Numbered from the stretch's first letter, positions 26,455-36,083 are shown. The stretch is DNA of 64,000 bases from CAUZWH01 sp965224275 (GCA_965224275.1 CBDCYR010000001.1:1-64000); one strand, 5' to 3'. The notes: a model not told the origin generated them from the letters alone. A program made the numbers and translations.

Positions 26455-27285
26455 TTGAGCGACAGTCCAGGCAGCCGCCTCGTGCAAGCGGGCGACATCA
26501 AGCTACATATCAACGACATCGGCGAGGGATACCCGGTGATCTGCATCCATGGCGGCGGGCCCGGCGCCAGCGGATGGAGCAACTTCAAGCAGAATGTCCC
26601 AGCGATCTCGGCCAAGTACCGCATGATCCTGATGGATATGCCCAACTTTGGGCATTCCGACATGGTCGTGAGCGATAAGGGCCGGCTAACGGTCTGCGCC
26701 GAGGCGGTCGATGCAATGATGAACGAGCTTAAGATCGATCGTGCCCACTTCATCGGCAATTCGATCGGCGCACAAAGCGTGTTGCGGCTGGCCATCGATC
26801 GGCCCGAGCGCGTCAATCGCCTGGTAGCCATGGGCAATAACGCATTCCAGCACGGCTTCTTCATGCCGCGCCCGACCGAAGGCATCCAGATCATCATCGA
26901 CTACTACGATGAGGAAGGCCCGACGCTGGAAAAGATGCGTAAACTCGTCCACACCCTGGCCCACGATTCGTCGCTGGTGAGCGAAGAGACCATTCGCGAA
27001 CGCTACGAGGCCAGTGCCCTTCCCGAGGCGGTTGATCTATGGACCAACAACCACCCGAAACGTGAAGACATCAGCCACTTGCTGGGCCAGGTAGGGTGTC
27101 CGACCCTGTTCGTATGGGGCGCCGAAGACCGGTTTTCGTCGCTGGATTCCGGCCTGACGATGGTCAAGATGTGCCCATACGCCGAGATGCATATCTTTCC
27201 CCGCTGCGGACATTGGGCGCAGGTCGAGTACGCGGAAGAGTTTAACGACCTGGCCCTGAACTTCCTCGGTCGCGGCGATACTTGA
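26455..27285 (+). CDS. meta-cleavage-product hydrolase (MhpC/CarC-like)
   Basis: A TTG start at 26455 follows a strong gggaggag site. The 276-residue alpha/beta hydrolase has the oxyanion segment IHGGGPGASGWSNF, characteristic of C-C bond hydrolases such as MhpC, BphD and CarC, the nucleophile elbow GNSIGAQS (Ser103), an acidic residue in VWGAEDRF and the catalytic His in FPRCGHWAQVE. These enzymes hydrolyse the vinylogous diketone formed by extradiol cleavage, fitting the downstream dioxygenase genes. Confidence 0.92.
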   Translation: MSDSPGSRLVQAGDIKLHINDIGEGYPVICIHGGGPGASGWSNFKQNVPAISAKYRMILMDMPNFGHSDMVVSDKGRLTVCAEAVDAMMNELKIDRAHFIGNSIGAQSVLRLAIDRPERVNRLVAMGNNAFQHGFFMPRPTEGIQIIIDYYDEEGPTLEKMRKLVHTLAHDSSLVSEETIRERYEASALPEAVDLWTNNHPKREDISHLLGQVGCPTLFVWGAEDRFSSLDSGLTMVKMCPYAEMHIFPRCGHWAQVEYAEEFNDLALNFLGRGDT

Positions 27286-27289
27286 ACCG

Positions 27290-27628
27290 TTGAGCCGTTA
27301 TCAACTCAACAAGGCGATGTATGAGGGTGTCCGGCCCGAACGGGTTGGCGACCTGATCGCCGACAAGACCGACTTCTTGGCGGCATACGATCTTGCCAAG
27401 GCCGAGCGTACGGCGTTAATGGGACCCGATTTTGCCGCCATTCTCGGGCTCGGTGGCCTGCCCAACCTGGTTTTTCGCTATTACCGTGCACACGGGCTGG
27501 CGCTCAATCGGGCTCGCGACGATCGACTTGGTCTTCGTCTGTCGCCCCACGACGCCGGTTTCCCGGCCGCCCACATAGGTTTCGATGATTTCAACGATCA
27601 TCTCAAGCCCCAGCAACCGGTTCGATAG
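27290..27628 (+). CDS. extradiol dioxygenase small subunit, LigA/CarBa-like
   Basis: A TTG start at 27290, 4 nt after the hydrolase stop, gives 112 residues. The LigA-like helical pattern is seen in LNKAMYEG, DKTDFLAAYDLAKAERTAL and IGFDDFNDH. In class III dioxygenases such as LigAB and CarBaBb this small subunit covers the active site of the catalytic subunit, which is encoded 8 nt downstream here. Confidence 0.85.
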   Translation: MSRYQLNKAMYEGVRPERVGDLIADKTDFLAAYDLAKAERTALMGPDFAAILGLGGLPNLVFRYYRAHGLALNRARDDRLGLRLSPHDAGFPAAHIGFDDFNDHLKPQQPVR

Positions 27629-27636
27629 CAAAGGAT

Positions 27637-28467
27637 ATGGCTACCCTGGCAATCGGGCTTGCAACGTCGCACCTATCGGCGATTACGCGCACCCCCGAAC
27701 AGGAAGATACGCCACAAATTGCGAAATTTCGCGCCGGATTCCGAACCCTGTCGACAGCTCTGCACGACGCCCAAACTGACGTCGCGATCATTCTTTCGCC
27801 CGACCACATCAATCGTTTTTTTCTCGATAACATGCCGGCCTTTTGCATCGGCCTGTTCGAGGCTTTCAAGGGACCTGCCGAACACAATACCGGTATGCCT
27901 GACCGCGAGGTGCCGAGCGACCCGGCCTTGGCAAGCCATTTACTCGACCATGGCCTCGAGCACGGCGTCGATTTCGCGCGTGCCGAAGAATGGATTGTCG
28001 ATCACGGGTTTATGGTTCCCCTTTACATGCTCGATCGTGAAGCCGGCATCCCGGTGGTGCCAATCCACGTCAATTGCGCCGCGCCGCCTTACCCGGGGAT
28101 CGCGCGTTGCTACGACGTTGGGTTACGGATTCGCGATGCCATCGCCGCGTGGCCCCAGGACAAACGCGTCGCGGTGATTGCCGCGGGCGGATTGTCGCAT
28201 TCACCCGGTGATTCACAGATGGGCCATATTGACGCGGCGTTCGATCGCGACTTTCTTGCCCGCCTGGAGAGTGGCCGACGTGACCGTCTCGTGAGCTTGA
28301 CGAATGAAGAGATCGAGGCGACTGGATCATCGACCGCGGAAATCCGAACCTGGATCATTTTGGCCGGGATATTTGCAGAACAGTGTTTTAGGCAGGTAAC
28401 CTACCAACCGATCGACGCTTGGGTCACCGGCTGTGGCCAATGTATCGTCGGCGAAGGAACGCCGTAA
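27637..28467 (+). CDS. extradiol dioxygenase catalytic subunit, LigB/CarBb-like
   Basis: The 276-residue protein carries the LigB-superfamily active site: His12 in ATSHLSA and His57 in SPDHINRFF as iron ligands, Glu235 in STAEIRTW as the third ligand, plus His123 (VDHGFMVP) and His188 (GGLSHSPG) as second-sphere base candidates. It cleaves a catecholic ring next to the hydroxyls using Fe(II) and O2. With the LigA-like subunit and the hydrolase it forms a complete ring-opening module, and the gene order recalls carbazole catabolism. Confidence 0.92.
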   Translation: MATLAIGLATSHLSAITRTPEQEDTPQIAKFRAGFRTLSTALHDAQTDVAIILSPDHINRFFLDNMPAFCIGLFEAFKGPAEHNTGMPDREVPSDPALASHLLDHGLEHGVDFARAEEWIVDHGFMVPLYMLDREAGIPVVPIHVNCAAPPYPGIARCYDVGLRIRDAIAAWPQDKRVAVIAAGGLSHSPGDSQMGHIDAAFDRDFLARLESGRRDRLVSLTNEEIEATGSSTAEIRTWIILAGIFAEQCFRQVTYQPIDAWVTGCGQCIVGEGTP

Positions 28468-28504
28468 GAGCGTAACGAATGTCTTTTAGTTAGGGAGAAA
28501 ACCT

Positions 28505-29629
28505 ATGCGCTATCTACTCGCAAAACTGTGCCTATCCGCCGCGGCTTTGGCATTTGCCGTGACGGGTATAAGCCCGACCCAGGCCGCTTCATGGGATGAA
28601 CTGGTCGCCGCTGGTAAGAAAGATGGCTCGGTCGTCGTAGCAGGGCCGTCCAATCCGAGATTGCGCGATTGGATCGTTAAAACTTTCGAGGCCGAAAGCG
28701 GAATCAAAGTCGATTGGAAGCCACTGGTCGGCGGCCCCGGTCCTTTCACCGCAGCTCTAATGCGCGAAGCCGATGCCAACAACATCACGACCGATGTTTA
28801 CATCGGCGGCACCACCAGCTGTTTCAGCTTTACCCGCAAGCCGAACGTCATTGCCAATCTCAAGCAAATCATTTCGCTGCCTGACGTGCTCGACGCCGGT
28901 AAATGGCGGGGCGGCGGCCTGCGCGTGCAAACCGGCACCAATAGCGATCGCCAGAACGACAATTTCTGGTGCTTTATTCAAACCGCCGATTGGGTTATGG
29001 GCGATTTGTTCGTGAACACCGAGATGGTCGACCCCAAGAGCATTACATCGTGGAAGGATCTGCTCGATCCAAAATGGAAGGGCAAGATCATCGCCCACGA
29101 CCCGCGTCGACCAGGCGCCGGTCAGGCAACTGCCGCCTATCTCTATTCAAAATTTGGCCAGGATTTCGTTAAGAAGCTTTACGTCGATCAAGAAGCTGCG
29201 CTGGCGACAAGCTACGGCAAGAACCCCGAGGCGGTTGCGACCGGAAAATATCCCATCGGAATCGCTTTCGTACAATTCGCGGTGGAACGCTACCGCAAGC
29301 AAGGTCTGCCAATCCAACGGGTGTTCCCCAAGGACGGCATGGGCCTGGCAACCGGTGGTTTCAGCGGCATCGCGGCATTGAGGGGTCCCCACGAGGCCTC
29401 CCGCGCCACCTTCGTGAACTGGTTTCTTACCAAGGCAGCGCAACAGCAGATCCAATGCATCATGCTCGAGCAAAGCATTCGCAACGACCTGGATAGCTAC
29501 GACTGCATTCCCGAGTACACCCGACCCAAGCCGGGCGTCGCGTACCCGATTCATGATTACGAAAAGGGACACCATTTCGGCGCCAAGTCGGAGCTAAGGA
29601 AGAACATCGCCGTCATCTTCGGCAAGTAA
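28505..29629 (+). CDS. ABC transporter periplasmic binding protein (FbpA-like)
   Basis: The 374-residue protein begins with a Sec signal peptide (MRYLLAKLCLSAAALAFAV, cleaved near TQAAS) and continues as a family 1 extracellular solute-binding protein of the iron/thiamine/2-aminoethylphosphonate type (WDELVAAGKKDGSVVVAG, FEAESGIKVDWK, then KWKGKIIAHDPRRPGAG). It follows the extradiol gene by 37 bp, so it probably captures the aromatic or related substrate for this catabolic cluster rather than iron; that is inference. Confidence 0.92.
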   Translation: MRYLLAKLCLSAAALAFAVTGISPTQAASWDELVAAGKKDGSVVVAGPSNPRLRDWIVKTFEAESGIKVDWKPLVGGPGPFTAALMREADANNITTDVYIGGTTSCFSFTRKPNVIANLKQIISLPDVLDAGKWRGGGLRVQTGTNSDRQNDNFWCFIQTADWVMGDLFVNTEMVDPKSITSWKDLLDPKWKGKIIAHDPRRPGAGQATAAYLYSKFGQDFVKKLYVDQEAALATSYGKNPEAVATGKYPIGIAFVQFAVERYRKQGLPIQRVFPKDGMGLATGGFSGIAALRGPHEASRATFVNWFLTKAAQQQIQCIMLEQSIRNDLDSYDCIPEYTRPKPGVAYPIHDYEKGHHFGAKSELRKNIAVIFGK

Positions 29630-29646
29630 GCCAAGCCTATTCTCTC

Positions 29647-29680
29647 GCCCCGGCCTCCCTCCCCCTTTTGTGGCCGGGGC
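29647..29680 (+). terminator. intercistronic stem-loop after the binding-protein gene
   Basis: A perfect 9-bp GC stem (gccccggcc at 29647-29655, ggccggggc at 29672-29680) with a 16-nt loop lies 17 bp after the binding-protein stop. It lacks a clear T run, so it more likely stabilises the upstream mRNA or partially attenuates transcription, giving more binding protein than ATPase and permease. Confidence 0.7.
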
Positions 29681-29713
29681 GGATTTGCAGTGAGATATTA
29701 GCGGCGCCAGATC

Positions 29714-30808
29714 GTGAGCGACGGCAACTCCGTTTTACTTAGCGTACGGGGTCTTCTAAAGCATTACGGCGAAACCGTAGCCGTCGATCGCATCGATTTC
29801 GACCTATTCCAAGGCGAAGTCCTCACGCTGCTCGGGCACAGCGGCTGTGGTAAAAGCACCACCTTGCGCATGGCCGCGGGGTTGGAAGAACCCGATGGCG
29901 GCGAGATCCGACTGCGCGGCAAAACCGTTGCCGCGCCAAAGCAGGGTATCTTCATTCCCGCCGAGCGCCGGAACGTCGGATTGGTCTTTCAATCCTACGC
30001 CGTGTGGCCGCACATGACGGTCGGCGAAAACATCGCCTACCCGCTCCAGGTTCGCCGCCTCGGCCGAACCGAGATTGAGCGGCGGGTGAACGAGATCTGC
30101 GACGTGGTCGGCCTGGGCCAACTGGTAAGCCGCTCGGCCACAGCGTTGTCGGGCGGGCAGCAGCAGCGCGTGGCGCTCGCCCGCGCACTGGTCTATGAGC
30201 CAGACATATTGCTGCTCGATGAGCCCTTCAGCAACCTCGACGCCAAACTACGCGAGGAAATGCGATTCCAACTACACGAGCTTCAAGTGCGGCTCGGTAC
30301 AACGATCCTCTACGTAACCCACGATCAGATCGAGGCGCTTGCGCTCTCGCATCGCGTTGCCGTAATGCGGGACGGCGTTATCGAACAGGTTGGCGCACCG
30401 CTCGATATTTACGAGAACCCGTCGAGCTATTTCGTGCAGGACTTCGTTGGCCGGACTATCGTTTTTGATGGTGAGGTGGTCGAACGCAACGGTGACAGTG
30501 CAACCGTTCGTTTGGCGCAAGCGCCGGCCACGATCCTGGAAACAACCACCAACGAACTGCTGGGCGCCCTCGTCAAAGTCGCGGTACGACCCGAAGACAT
30601 CACGATCGCAGACAGCCACCAATCTGCAGCTAGCGACGTGGAGGCCACCATTCTCGACCTCGCATACGGCGGTGATCACTATGATTGCATGGTTGCGGCG
30701 GCTGGCGCCGAGGTGGCACTCCGGTTGGCGAAAACTCTGCCGCTTGAGCCTGGCGCGACGCTGAGCCTTCAGCTTAATCCCGAGAAAACCAAGGTATGGC
30801 CGAGCTAG
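29714..30808 (+). CDS. ABC transporter ATP-binding protein (PotA/FbpC-like)
   Basis: A GTG start at 29714 gives 364 residues. Walker A is GHSGCGKSTT, the Q-loop lies in VGLVFQSYAVWPHMTV, the signature is LSGGQQQRVALARAL, Walker B is DILLLDEPFSNLD and the H-loop is YVTHDQIEA. A C-terminal TOBE region follows (VAVRPEDITIAD). It powers the fused permease whose start overlaps this gene's end by 13 bp. Confidence 0.95.
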   Translation: MSDGNSVLLSVRGLLKHYGETVAVDRIDFDLFQGEVLTLLGHSGCGKSTTLRMAAGLEEPDGGEIRLRGKTVAAPKQGIFIPAERRNVGLVFQSYAVWPHMTVGENIAYPLQVRRLGRTEIERRVNEICDVVGLGQLVSRSATALSGGQQQRVALARALVYEPDILLLDEPFSNLDAKLREEMRFQLHELQVRLGTTILYVTHDQIEALALSHRVAVMRDGVIEQVGAPLDIYENPSSYFVQDFVGRTIVFDGEVVERNGDSATVRLAQAPATILETTTNELLGALVKVAVRPEDITIADSHQSAASDVEATILDLAYGGDHYDCMVAAAGAEVALRLAKTLPLEPGATLSLQLNPEKTKVWPS

Positions 30809-32499
30809 GTGTCGCCGAGGTTCGCGCGGGTGGCTGGCGCGGCCGCCACAAGTCCTCGCGCATGGTATGGGGCCTCATTCTGCTGGCGGCAGCCGCGACC
30901 GTTACGCTGGGCCCGATCCTGGTCGTTATCGACGGCAGCTTCGATGACGAGGGCGCGTGGCGCTCGATCATTTACGAAAGCGGTCACGCCCATTCGGCGC
31001 TCGGCTACAGCGTATTGTTCGCGGCGCGAGCTCCATTTGCCGCGCTGATTGGTTTTTTTATCGCATGGTTGTTGATCCGCGTTCCGATCCCCGGCCGCGG
31101 CTTCATCGAGTTTATGTTCTGGATCGCCTTCTTCCTGCCCCTCATTCCGGTGACCTTGGGGTGGATGCTGATCCTCGACGATCACAACGGCCTGCTGAAC
31201 ATCTGGCTCAAGGACTGGTTTGCGCTTGAGCACTCCATCTTCGAGGTTAACTCGATCGCCGGGATTTTCTGGGTGCATATGACGGCAAGTTCGGTGCCGG
31301 TCATGATTATCTTGCTGGGGCCGGCAATCCGGCAGATGGATGGCACGTTGGAGGATGCCGGGCGCATCTGCGGCTCGGGCGCCCTGCAAGTGTTTCGACG
31401 CATCACCTTGCCGCTCTTGGTTCCGGCCCTGTTGACCGGCACCATTCTCGGTTTCATCCGCGGGCTCGAAGCGTTCGAAGTCGAACAACTGCTCGGCGCA
31501 CCCGCCCAGATCTATGTTTATTCGACCCACGTATATGCGTTGGTCAATTGGGAGCCGCCGCGCTTGGGCGAGGCCATGGCGCTCAGCACTGTCGTGTTGT
31601 TCGCGCTGCTGGTTCTTGCCCTGATTTATCAGCGCTATACCGCGACACATTCCTACGCGACCATCACGGGTTCTGGTCTGAGCCTGCGCCAGTTTTCGAT
31701 CGGTCGGTGGCGGTGGGGTTTGTCGATTGTATTTTTCATGGTGATTACGGTGATCGTTTTCGTGCCAATGGCGTTTCTCGTGCTCGGAACGTCGATGACT
31801 CTGTTCGGCTTCTTCGGACTCGATGAGCCGTTCACTTGGGAGTATTGGGGTGTGGTGGTCGGCGACACCAATTTTGTTCCAGCGATTATCAACACGTTGA
31901 TCCTCGGTCTTGGTGCCGCTGCCATCGGCGTCTTCGCCTATGCCGGACTCGCTTATGCCATTCAACGCACGCGCGTGGCGATGCGTCCGGCGACCGATTT
32001 CCTGGTTTGGCTGCCGTGGTGCGTACCGGGGATACTGCTCGGTGTTGGGTTGCTGACACTGGTTCTGTTCACACCGTTGCTAACGCCGTTTTATGGATCG
32101 ATCGGATTGCTGATTTTTGCCATCACCGTGGCACAACTGCCGCTCGGCGTATCGATAATGAAAACCTCGATATCGCAGATCGGCATCGAACTCGAGCACG
32201 CCTCACAGGTGTGCGGCGCGGCGCGTTTGCAGACCTTCCGTCGCATCGTCCTGCCACTGATGAAACCCATGCTGATCAGCGTGTTCGTCTTGGTCGCGAT
32301 TGCCGGGATTCGCGACGTCAGCACCGTGTTGCTATTGGCACAACCGTCGTCGCTGCCGCTCTCGGTGCTCATGTTGGAATATGCAAATAACGGGGATATC
32401 GAGTTGGCGGCGTGTGTCGGTGTCGTGACCGCGGCAATGGTTATCGTCGTGGCGATCGTGGCCCGTCGATTCGGCTTGCAGATCGGACAAGCGCGATAG
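30796..32499 (+). CDS. ABC transporter permease, two-domain fused (FbpB-like)
   Basis: The 567-residue protein has about twelve helices in two homologous halves. Each half carries the EAA loop that contacts the ATPase: QMDGTLEDAGRICGSGALQV in the first and GIELEHASQVCGAARLQTF in the second. This fused layout is typical of Fe3+, thiamine and phosphonate importers. It overlaps the ATPase gene, marking a translationally coupled operon with the binding protein. Confidence 0.93.
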   Translation: MAELGVAEVRAGGWRGRHKSSRMVWGLILLAAAATVTLGPILVVIDGSFDDEGAWRSIIYESGHAHSALGYSVLFAARAPFAALIGFFIAWLLIRVPIPGRGFIEFMFWIAFFLPLIPVTLGWMLILDDHNGLLNIWLKDWFALEHSIFEVNSIAGIFWVHMTASSVPVMIILLGPAIRQMDGTLEDAGRICGSGALQVFRRITLPLLVPALLTGTILGFIRGLEAFEVEQLLGAPAQIYVYSTHVYALVNWEPPRLGEAMALSTVVLFALLVLALIYQRYTATHSYATITGSGLSLRQFSIGRWRWGLSIVFFMVITVIVFVPMAFLVLGTSMTLFGFFGLDEPFTWEYWGVVVGDTNFVPAIINTLILGLGAAAIGVFAYAGLAYAIQRTRVAMRPATDFLVWLPWCVPGILLGVGLLTLVLFTPLLTPFYGSIGLLIFAITVAQLPLGVSIMKTSISQIGIELEHASQVCGAARLQTFRRIVLPLMKPMLISVFVLVAIAGIRDVSTVLLLAQPSSLPLSVLMLEYANNGDIELAACVGVVTAAMVIVVAIVARRFGLQIGQAR

Positions 32500-32503
32500 C
32501 TCG

Positions 32504-33469
32504 ATGTCAAACCGCCTGCGTTTCTTGAGTACCGGCTGTTTGGCCGCGGCTTGCGCCGCGTTTGGTGTCGGCGTCGCCGATCTCGAGGCGACGTGGACGG
32601 ATCGTGCGATCACCACAATCGACGTCTTGCGCCGACCGGTGTCGCAAATTCTGATCGACGACGCGCCAGAAATCATCATCGGTGATAGCGCCCAACTGAA
32701 GCAGCTATTTGCACGCTGGACCTACGACCTGGCGAGCGCGCGTAATCGCGAACGTGTGGTGCCACGGCTGTACATCACAGCATTGCCCAGCGATTTGGCA
32801 GGTTTCGCACCGCTCAGCGCACGCAAGGCACTGTTCTTACTCGCTGTATTGCCACAAGTCCTGCGCGTCAATGAACGAATCTTGCGCCACCGCACTGCGC
32901 TCCTGGAGCTTAGCGAACGTCAACGAACCGGCGGCACATTCGACATCGCCGCGACCCGATGGCTCGCCAAAATGGGAGAACTCTACGGAGTCGATGAGCC
33001 GATCAATAATCTCGAAGAGATGTTGCGCCGGGTCGACATTATCCCGCCGGCGCTGGCGCTCGCTCAGGCCGCGGCTGAAAGCGGCTGGGGCACCTCGCGC
33101 TTCGCGGTCGAGGGCCGGGCGCTGTTTGGTCAATGGACGTTCTCAGACCGGGTGCGCGGCATGATCCCGGCGGACCGGGCCGGCACCTCTAGCCATCGCG
33201 TTCGCAGTTTCAATCGATTGATTGAATCGGTGTGGGGCTACACGGCCAACCTCAACTCGCATCGTGCCTATGCGGGGTTCCGCAAACGCCGAGCCGCGGT
33301 TCGCGCCGCCGGTCAAGCTCCGCGTGGCGCAGATCTCGCGGCACTGTTGGTCGCCTATTCGCAGCAGGGACAGGCCTATGTCTCACTGCTCCGCCGCCTT
33401 ATTGCCGAGAACGACCTCGGCGTGCTCGACACCGCCCGCCTCGACCGCACGGCGTTCGTCGGTAGTTAG
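32504..33469 (+). CDS. Bax-like beta-N-acetylglucosaminidase
   Basis: The 321-residue protein has an N-terminal hydrophobic segment (STGCLAAACAAFGVGVA) suggesting export, and a C-terminal glucosaminidase-like domain related to E. coli Bax: PPALALAQAAAESGWGTSRFAVEGRALFG holds the catalytic Glu, and SVWGYTANLNSHRAYAGFR follows. It would cleave peptidoglycan glycan strands. It begins 4 nt after the permease stop but is probably unrelated to transport. Its stop lies 2 bp from that of the convergent M20 gene. Confidence 0.88.
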   Translation: MSNRLRFLSTGCLAAACAAFGVGVADLEATWTDRAITTIDVLRRPVSQILIDDAPEIIIGDSAQLKQLFARWTYDLASARNRERVVPRLYITALPSDLAGFAPLSARKALFLLAVLPQVLRVNERILRHRTALLELSERQRTGGTFDIAATRWLAKMGELYGVDEPINNLEEMLRRVDIIPPALALAQAAAESGWGTSRFAVEGRALFGQWTFSDRVRGMIPADRAGTSSHRVRSFNRLIESVWGYTANLNSHRAYAGFRKRRAAVRAAGQAPRGADLAALLVAYSQQGQAYVSLLRRLIAENDLGVLDTARLDRTAFVGS

Positions 33470-33471
33470 TT

Positions 33472-34710
33472 TCAGGCGCCCTTGGCGACGGCACCGAGAT
33501 AGTCGCAGGCAATCAACGCATACACCTTGGTGCCGTCGACGGTGCGATCGATCGATGCCATATCGAAATCGGTGTGGGCGAACTGGTCCTCGCCGGGACC
33601 GTAATTCGCGGTTTGGATACCGATATGGTTGAGATAGCCCTGATCGAACGCGCTTTGCCCGAAATGGGTTTCGGGCCGGTAACCAAGCATCGCCTCCGAG
33701 GCGTCGCCGATCATGCTGACGATTTGCGAATCCGCCTCGACGAGATGCGGATACATGAACGGCCCTTTGACGCATTCGACTCGCCAGCTCTTGCCGCTCA
33801 CCGGATCGGTCATGGCTTCGACACTCTTGGCGATCGATGAGATCTCGTTGAACACCGCATCGGGATCGTCACCCGGCAATAGCCTGCGATCGACGGTGAT
33901 CTCGCAGCGCTCCTGAACGGTGTGCGTGGCGTCAGGGAAACTGCGGATGTGAACGAAGGTTAGGGTGCAGGCACCAAGATCGGGATGCGGTTCGGGCAGC
34001 GTGGCCGCGGCCTGGATTTTGTCCATCACATGGCGGGCGCCGGTGATGGCATTACAGCCCTTGAACGGAGAGCCCGAATGCGAGGGTTCGCCGTAGACGG
34101 TGATGAACATATCAACCCGTCCCCGGTTACCGAGGCGGACCTTGAGGCCGTCGCCGTCGATCAGTGCGTAGTCGGCGGTCATGCCTTCACCTTCGACCAC
34201 GCTGGTAATCGCGTCGTGCTTGCCGGTCTCGCCCGAGGTCAACGTCGTAAAGATCACCTCACCGTCGAGGTCGAAACCAAGATCGATGATCGTCCGCAGC
34301 GCCATCAATAATGCCGCCATGCCCGCCTTCTGCTCGCAAATGCCCCGCGCTTTGACCGCCTTACCTGGCAAGCCGTAGTCGGCGCCATCGACAATGGTGC
34401 CGGCATAGGGTTCGGGCATGGTCGCAGCGGCGGCGTTCATCGCGTGGGTAACCATCATCAAGCGTTTGCCCGATGTGCCTTTGCCGTACCGCGCGATCAA
34501 ATTGCCCATCGCGTCGTAGCTGATGTTGCCGACCCCCATCGCGCGCATTTCGGGCTCCACCACATTCTTGATGAAGGCGAGGATCTGCGGCTCCGCCTCC
34601 ATCAGATCGGTCTGCGGCGACGGTGTTTGCACCAGCTTGACCATCATGTTTTTGACGGCGTCGTAGTCGACAGCCGCATCGATCTTGTCCTTGTAGTCGG
34701 CAAGCGCCAT
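33472..34710 (-). CDS. M20-family hydrolase with altered metal site
   Basis: The 412-residue ArgE/DapE-like protein keeps the overall fold, the SGET acidic loop (FTTLTSGETGKHDA) and a late His (EDQFAHTDFDM). The first ligand strand reads MMVTHAMNAAAA, so the Asp of the usual HxD is missing, and the bridging loop reads GICEQKAGMAA with Glu for the usual Asp. It may bind a single metal or act on an unusual substrate. The cupin gene at 34739 is directly upstream in the same operon. Confidence 0.85.
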   Translation of the reverse strand: MALADYKDKIDAAVDYDAVKNMMVKLVQTPSPQTDLMEAEPQILAFIKNVVEPEMRAMGVGNISYDAMGNLIARYGKGTSGKRLMMVTHAMNAAAATMPEPYAGTIVDGADYGLPGKAVKARGICEQKAGMAALLMALRTIIDLGFDLDGEVIFTTLTSGETGKHDAITSVVEGEGMTADYALIDGDGLKVRLGNRGRVDMFITVYGEPSHSGSPFKGCNAITGARHVMDKIQAAATLPEPHPDLGACTLTFVHIRSFPDATHTVQERCEITVDRRLLPGDDPDAVFNEISSIAKSVEAMTDPVSGKSWRVECVKGPFMYPHLVEADSQIVSMIGDASEAMLGYRPETHFGQSAFDQGYLNHIGIQTANYGPGEDQFAHTDFDMASIDRTVDGTKVYALIACDYLGAVAKGA

Positions 34711-34738
34711 CGTCGCCTCCCCAGTTGTGGTTTATTGA

Positions 34739-35152
34739 CTAGCTTTCGGGTTTGATCTCGACGGGATTTTCGAAACTTTCGACGACATGGAAGTCGAACC
34801 CGGCGGGAGCATAGATTTCCAGCACCCGGGTTGGCCCATGCCCGCCCGCACTGCCGGCGCTATGAACCATACCGGCAGGAATAAATCCGACGTCGTCTTT
34901 CGTCAGCAGGTGGCGTTCGCCCTCGACGACGACCTCGAGAACGCCATCGAGTACGACGTAGACGTTATCGGCATGCTGGTGAAAGTGAATCTCGCCAGGG
35001 CCGGAATCATCGTTGATGGTGTTGAGATGCACGTCGACCTTGGGCGAACCGGTCTCTTCGTTGATCAGCTTGATACCGGTGCCGCGGCCAAGCTTCATCT
35101 GCCGCGTGGGCGCCTCGTTGATGTTGGTAAAGAACGGCTTGCGATCGGCCAT
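34739..35152 (-). CDS. cupin-domain protein
   Basis: This 137-residue single cupin has motif 1 GEIHFHQHADNVYVVLDG (two His, a third probable ligand) and motif 2 GFIPAGMVHSAGSAG. The gene heads a two-gene leftward operon with the M20 hydrolase, spacing 28 bp. Possible roles are substrate isomerisation, oxygenation or binding; none can be chosen from sequence. Confidence 0.87.
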   Translation of the reverse strand: MADRKPFFTNINEAPTRQMKLGRGTGIKLINEETGSPKVDVHLNTINDDSGPGEIHFHQHADNVYVVLDGVLEVVVEGERHLLTKDDVGFIPAGMVHSAGSAGGHGPTRVLEIYAPAGFDFHVVESFENPVEIKPES

Positions 35153-35322
35153 CGCCGGTGTCCCTCCCTGACGTTGTTAGCGCCAAGGCTAGCGGGGCAG
35201 TGCGATCGGTGCAATTTGGGTTATTTGCGCCTGTAGATCCAGATGTCGATAGGTCCGACGCTGTCGGGTCGTCTTATCGGCGTCGTCAGTAGGGTTTGAA
35301 CGGGAGTTCCGTTCCGGTGTCC

Positions 35323-35341
35323 ATGTTTACGTTTTGATCTA
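35323..35341 (+). repeat. 19-bp direct repeat bracketing the paralogue island, left copy
   Basis: The sequence atgtttacgttttgatcta here matches 37885-37903 (atgttcacgttttgatcta) with one mismatch. The two copies bracket 2.5 kb holding the tandem secreted-protein paralogues, one just after the last stop and one just before the first start, as if the unit had been duplicated or inserted as a block. Confidence 0.65.
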
Positions 35342-36083
35342 GGCACCCTGAAGTCGGCGCTTTATGGCGCGTTCTGCCACACCGCTGTGCCAGTGATGCA
35401 TTCGGCGCTGGTGTGCCCGCCCAGTGCCAGGGGTTCACGGTGTTCTTCGCAAACACTGTCTTCACTATTGACGTTGGCTGACCTAAACCTCTGGGTGACG
35501 ATCAGGCCGTTTTCGTCGGTGTAATGGAGGTAAGTGTGGGCTTGACGCCGCTTAGCGGCGCGTAAGTTGGCTTCGGCACCCAACCTGGCATCATCACGTA
35601 TCTCGGCGGTGCAGCTGTAACCTTGAACAGTGCTCTCCTTTTCCTTGCGCTTGAGGACCCTTCGAGCTTGAATTTCTGTCAACCCGCGTGTGTCGATGAA
35701 CATAACAATATCTTCCTCAGAGTCGTCGATCGTACGCCCCTGCTCCAGGCAAAACATCGCGACCAGCGGGCCGACGCCCGGCTGAGGGTCAGGTACCCGA
35801 TCACCCCACTCGCGCCACTTTTCATAAGCGGCCTGCACCTTCTGCTCGATCCGGAGCGATGCGACCGGTCGCCTCAATCCACTTTCCGATAGGTGGGCAT
35901 AGTTATCGGCGGAGAGCGAAACAACGACATCACCCAGCTGCCAATCCGCCGAATTGGCATATTGATCCGATAATTCTCTGCGGACGGATCCGTAGCGCGC
36001 CCTTAGTTTTTCCCCGGCGACCAGACCGGCGTTGAAGTGGGTCTGGCCCTCCTTCTTGCGATTGGTTTCACTGTGCAACTTGG

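Noticed and set aside
30805..31965. 386-codon minus-strand frame under the ABC permease
   Set aside because: Antisense to a clear membrane protein; the product is His/Gln/Asp-rich low-complexity, as expected from the complement of hydrophobic codons.
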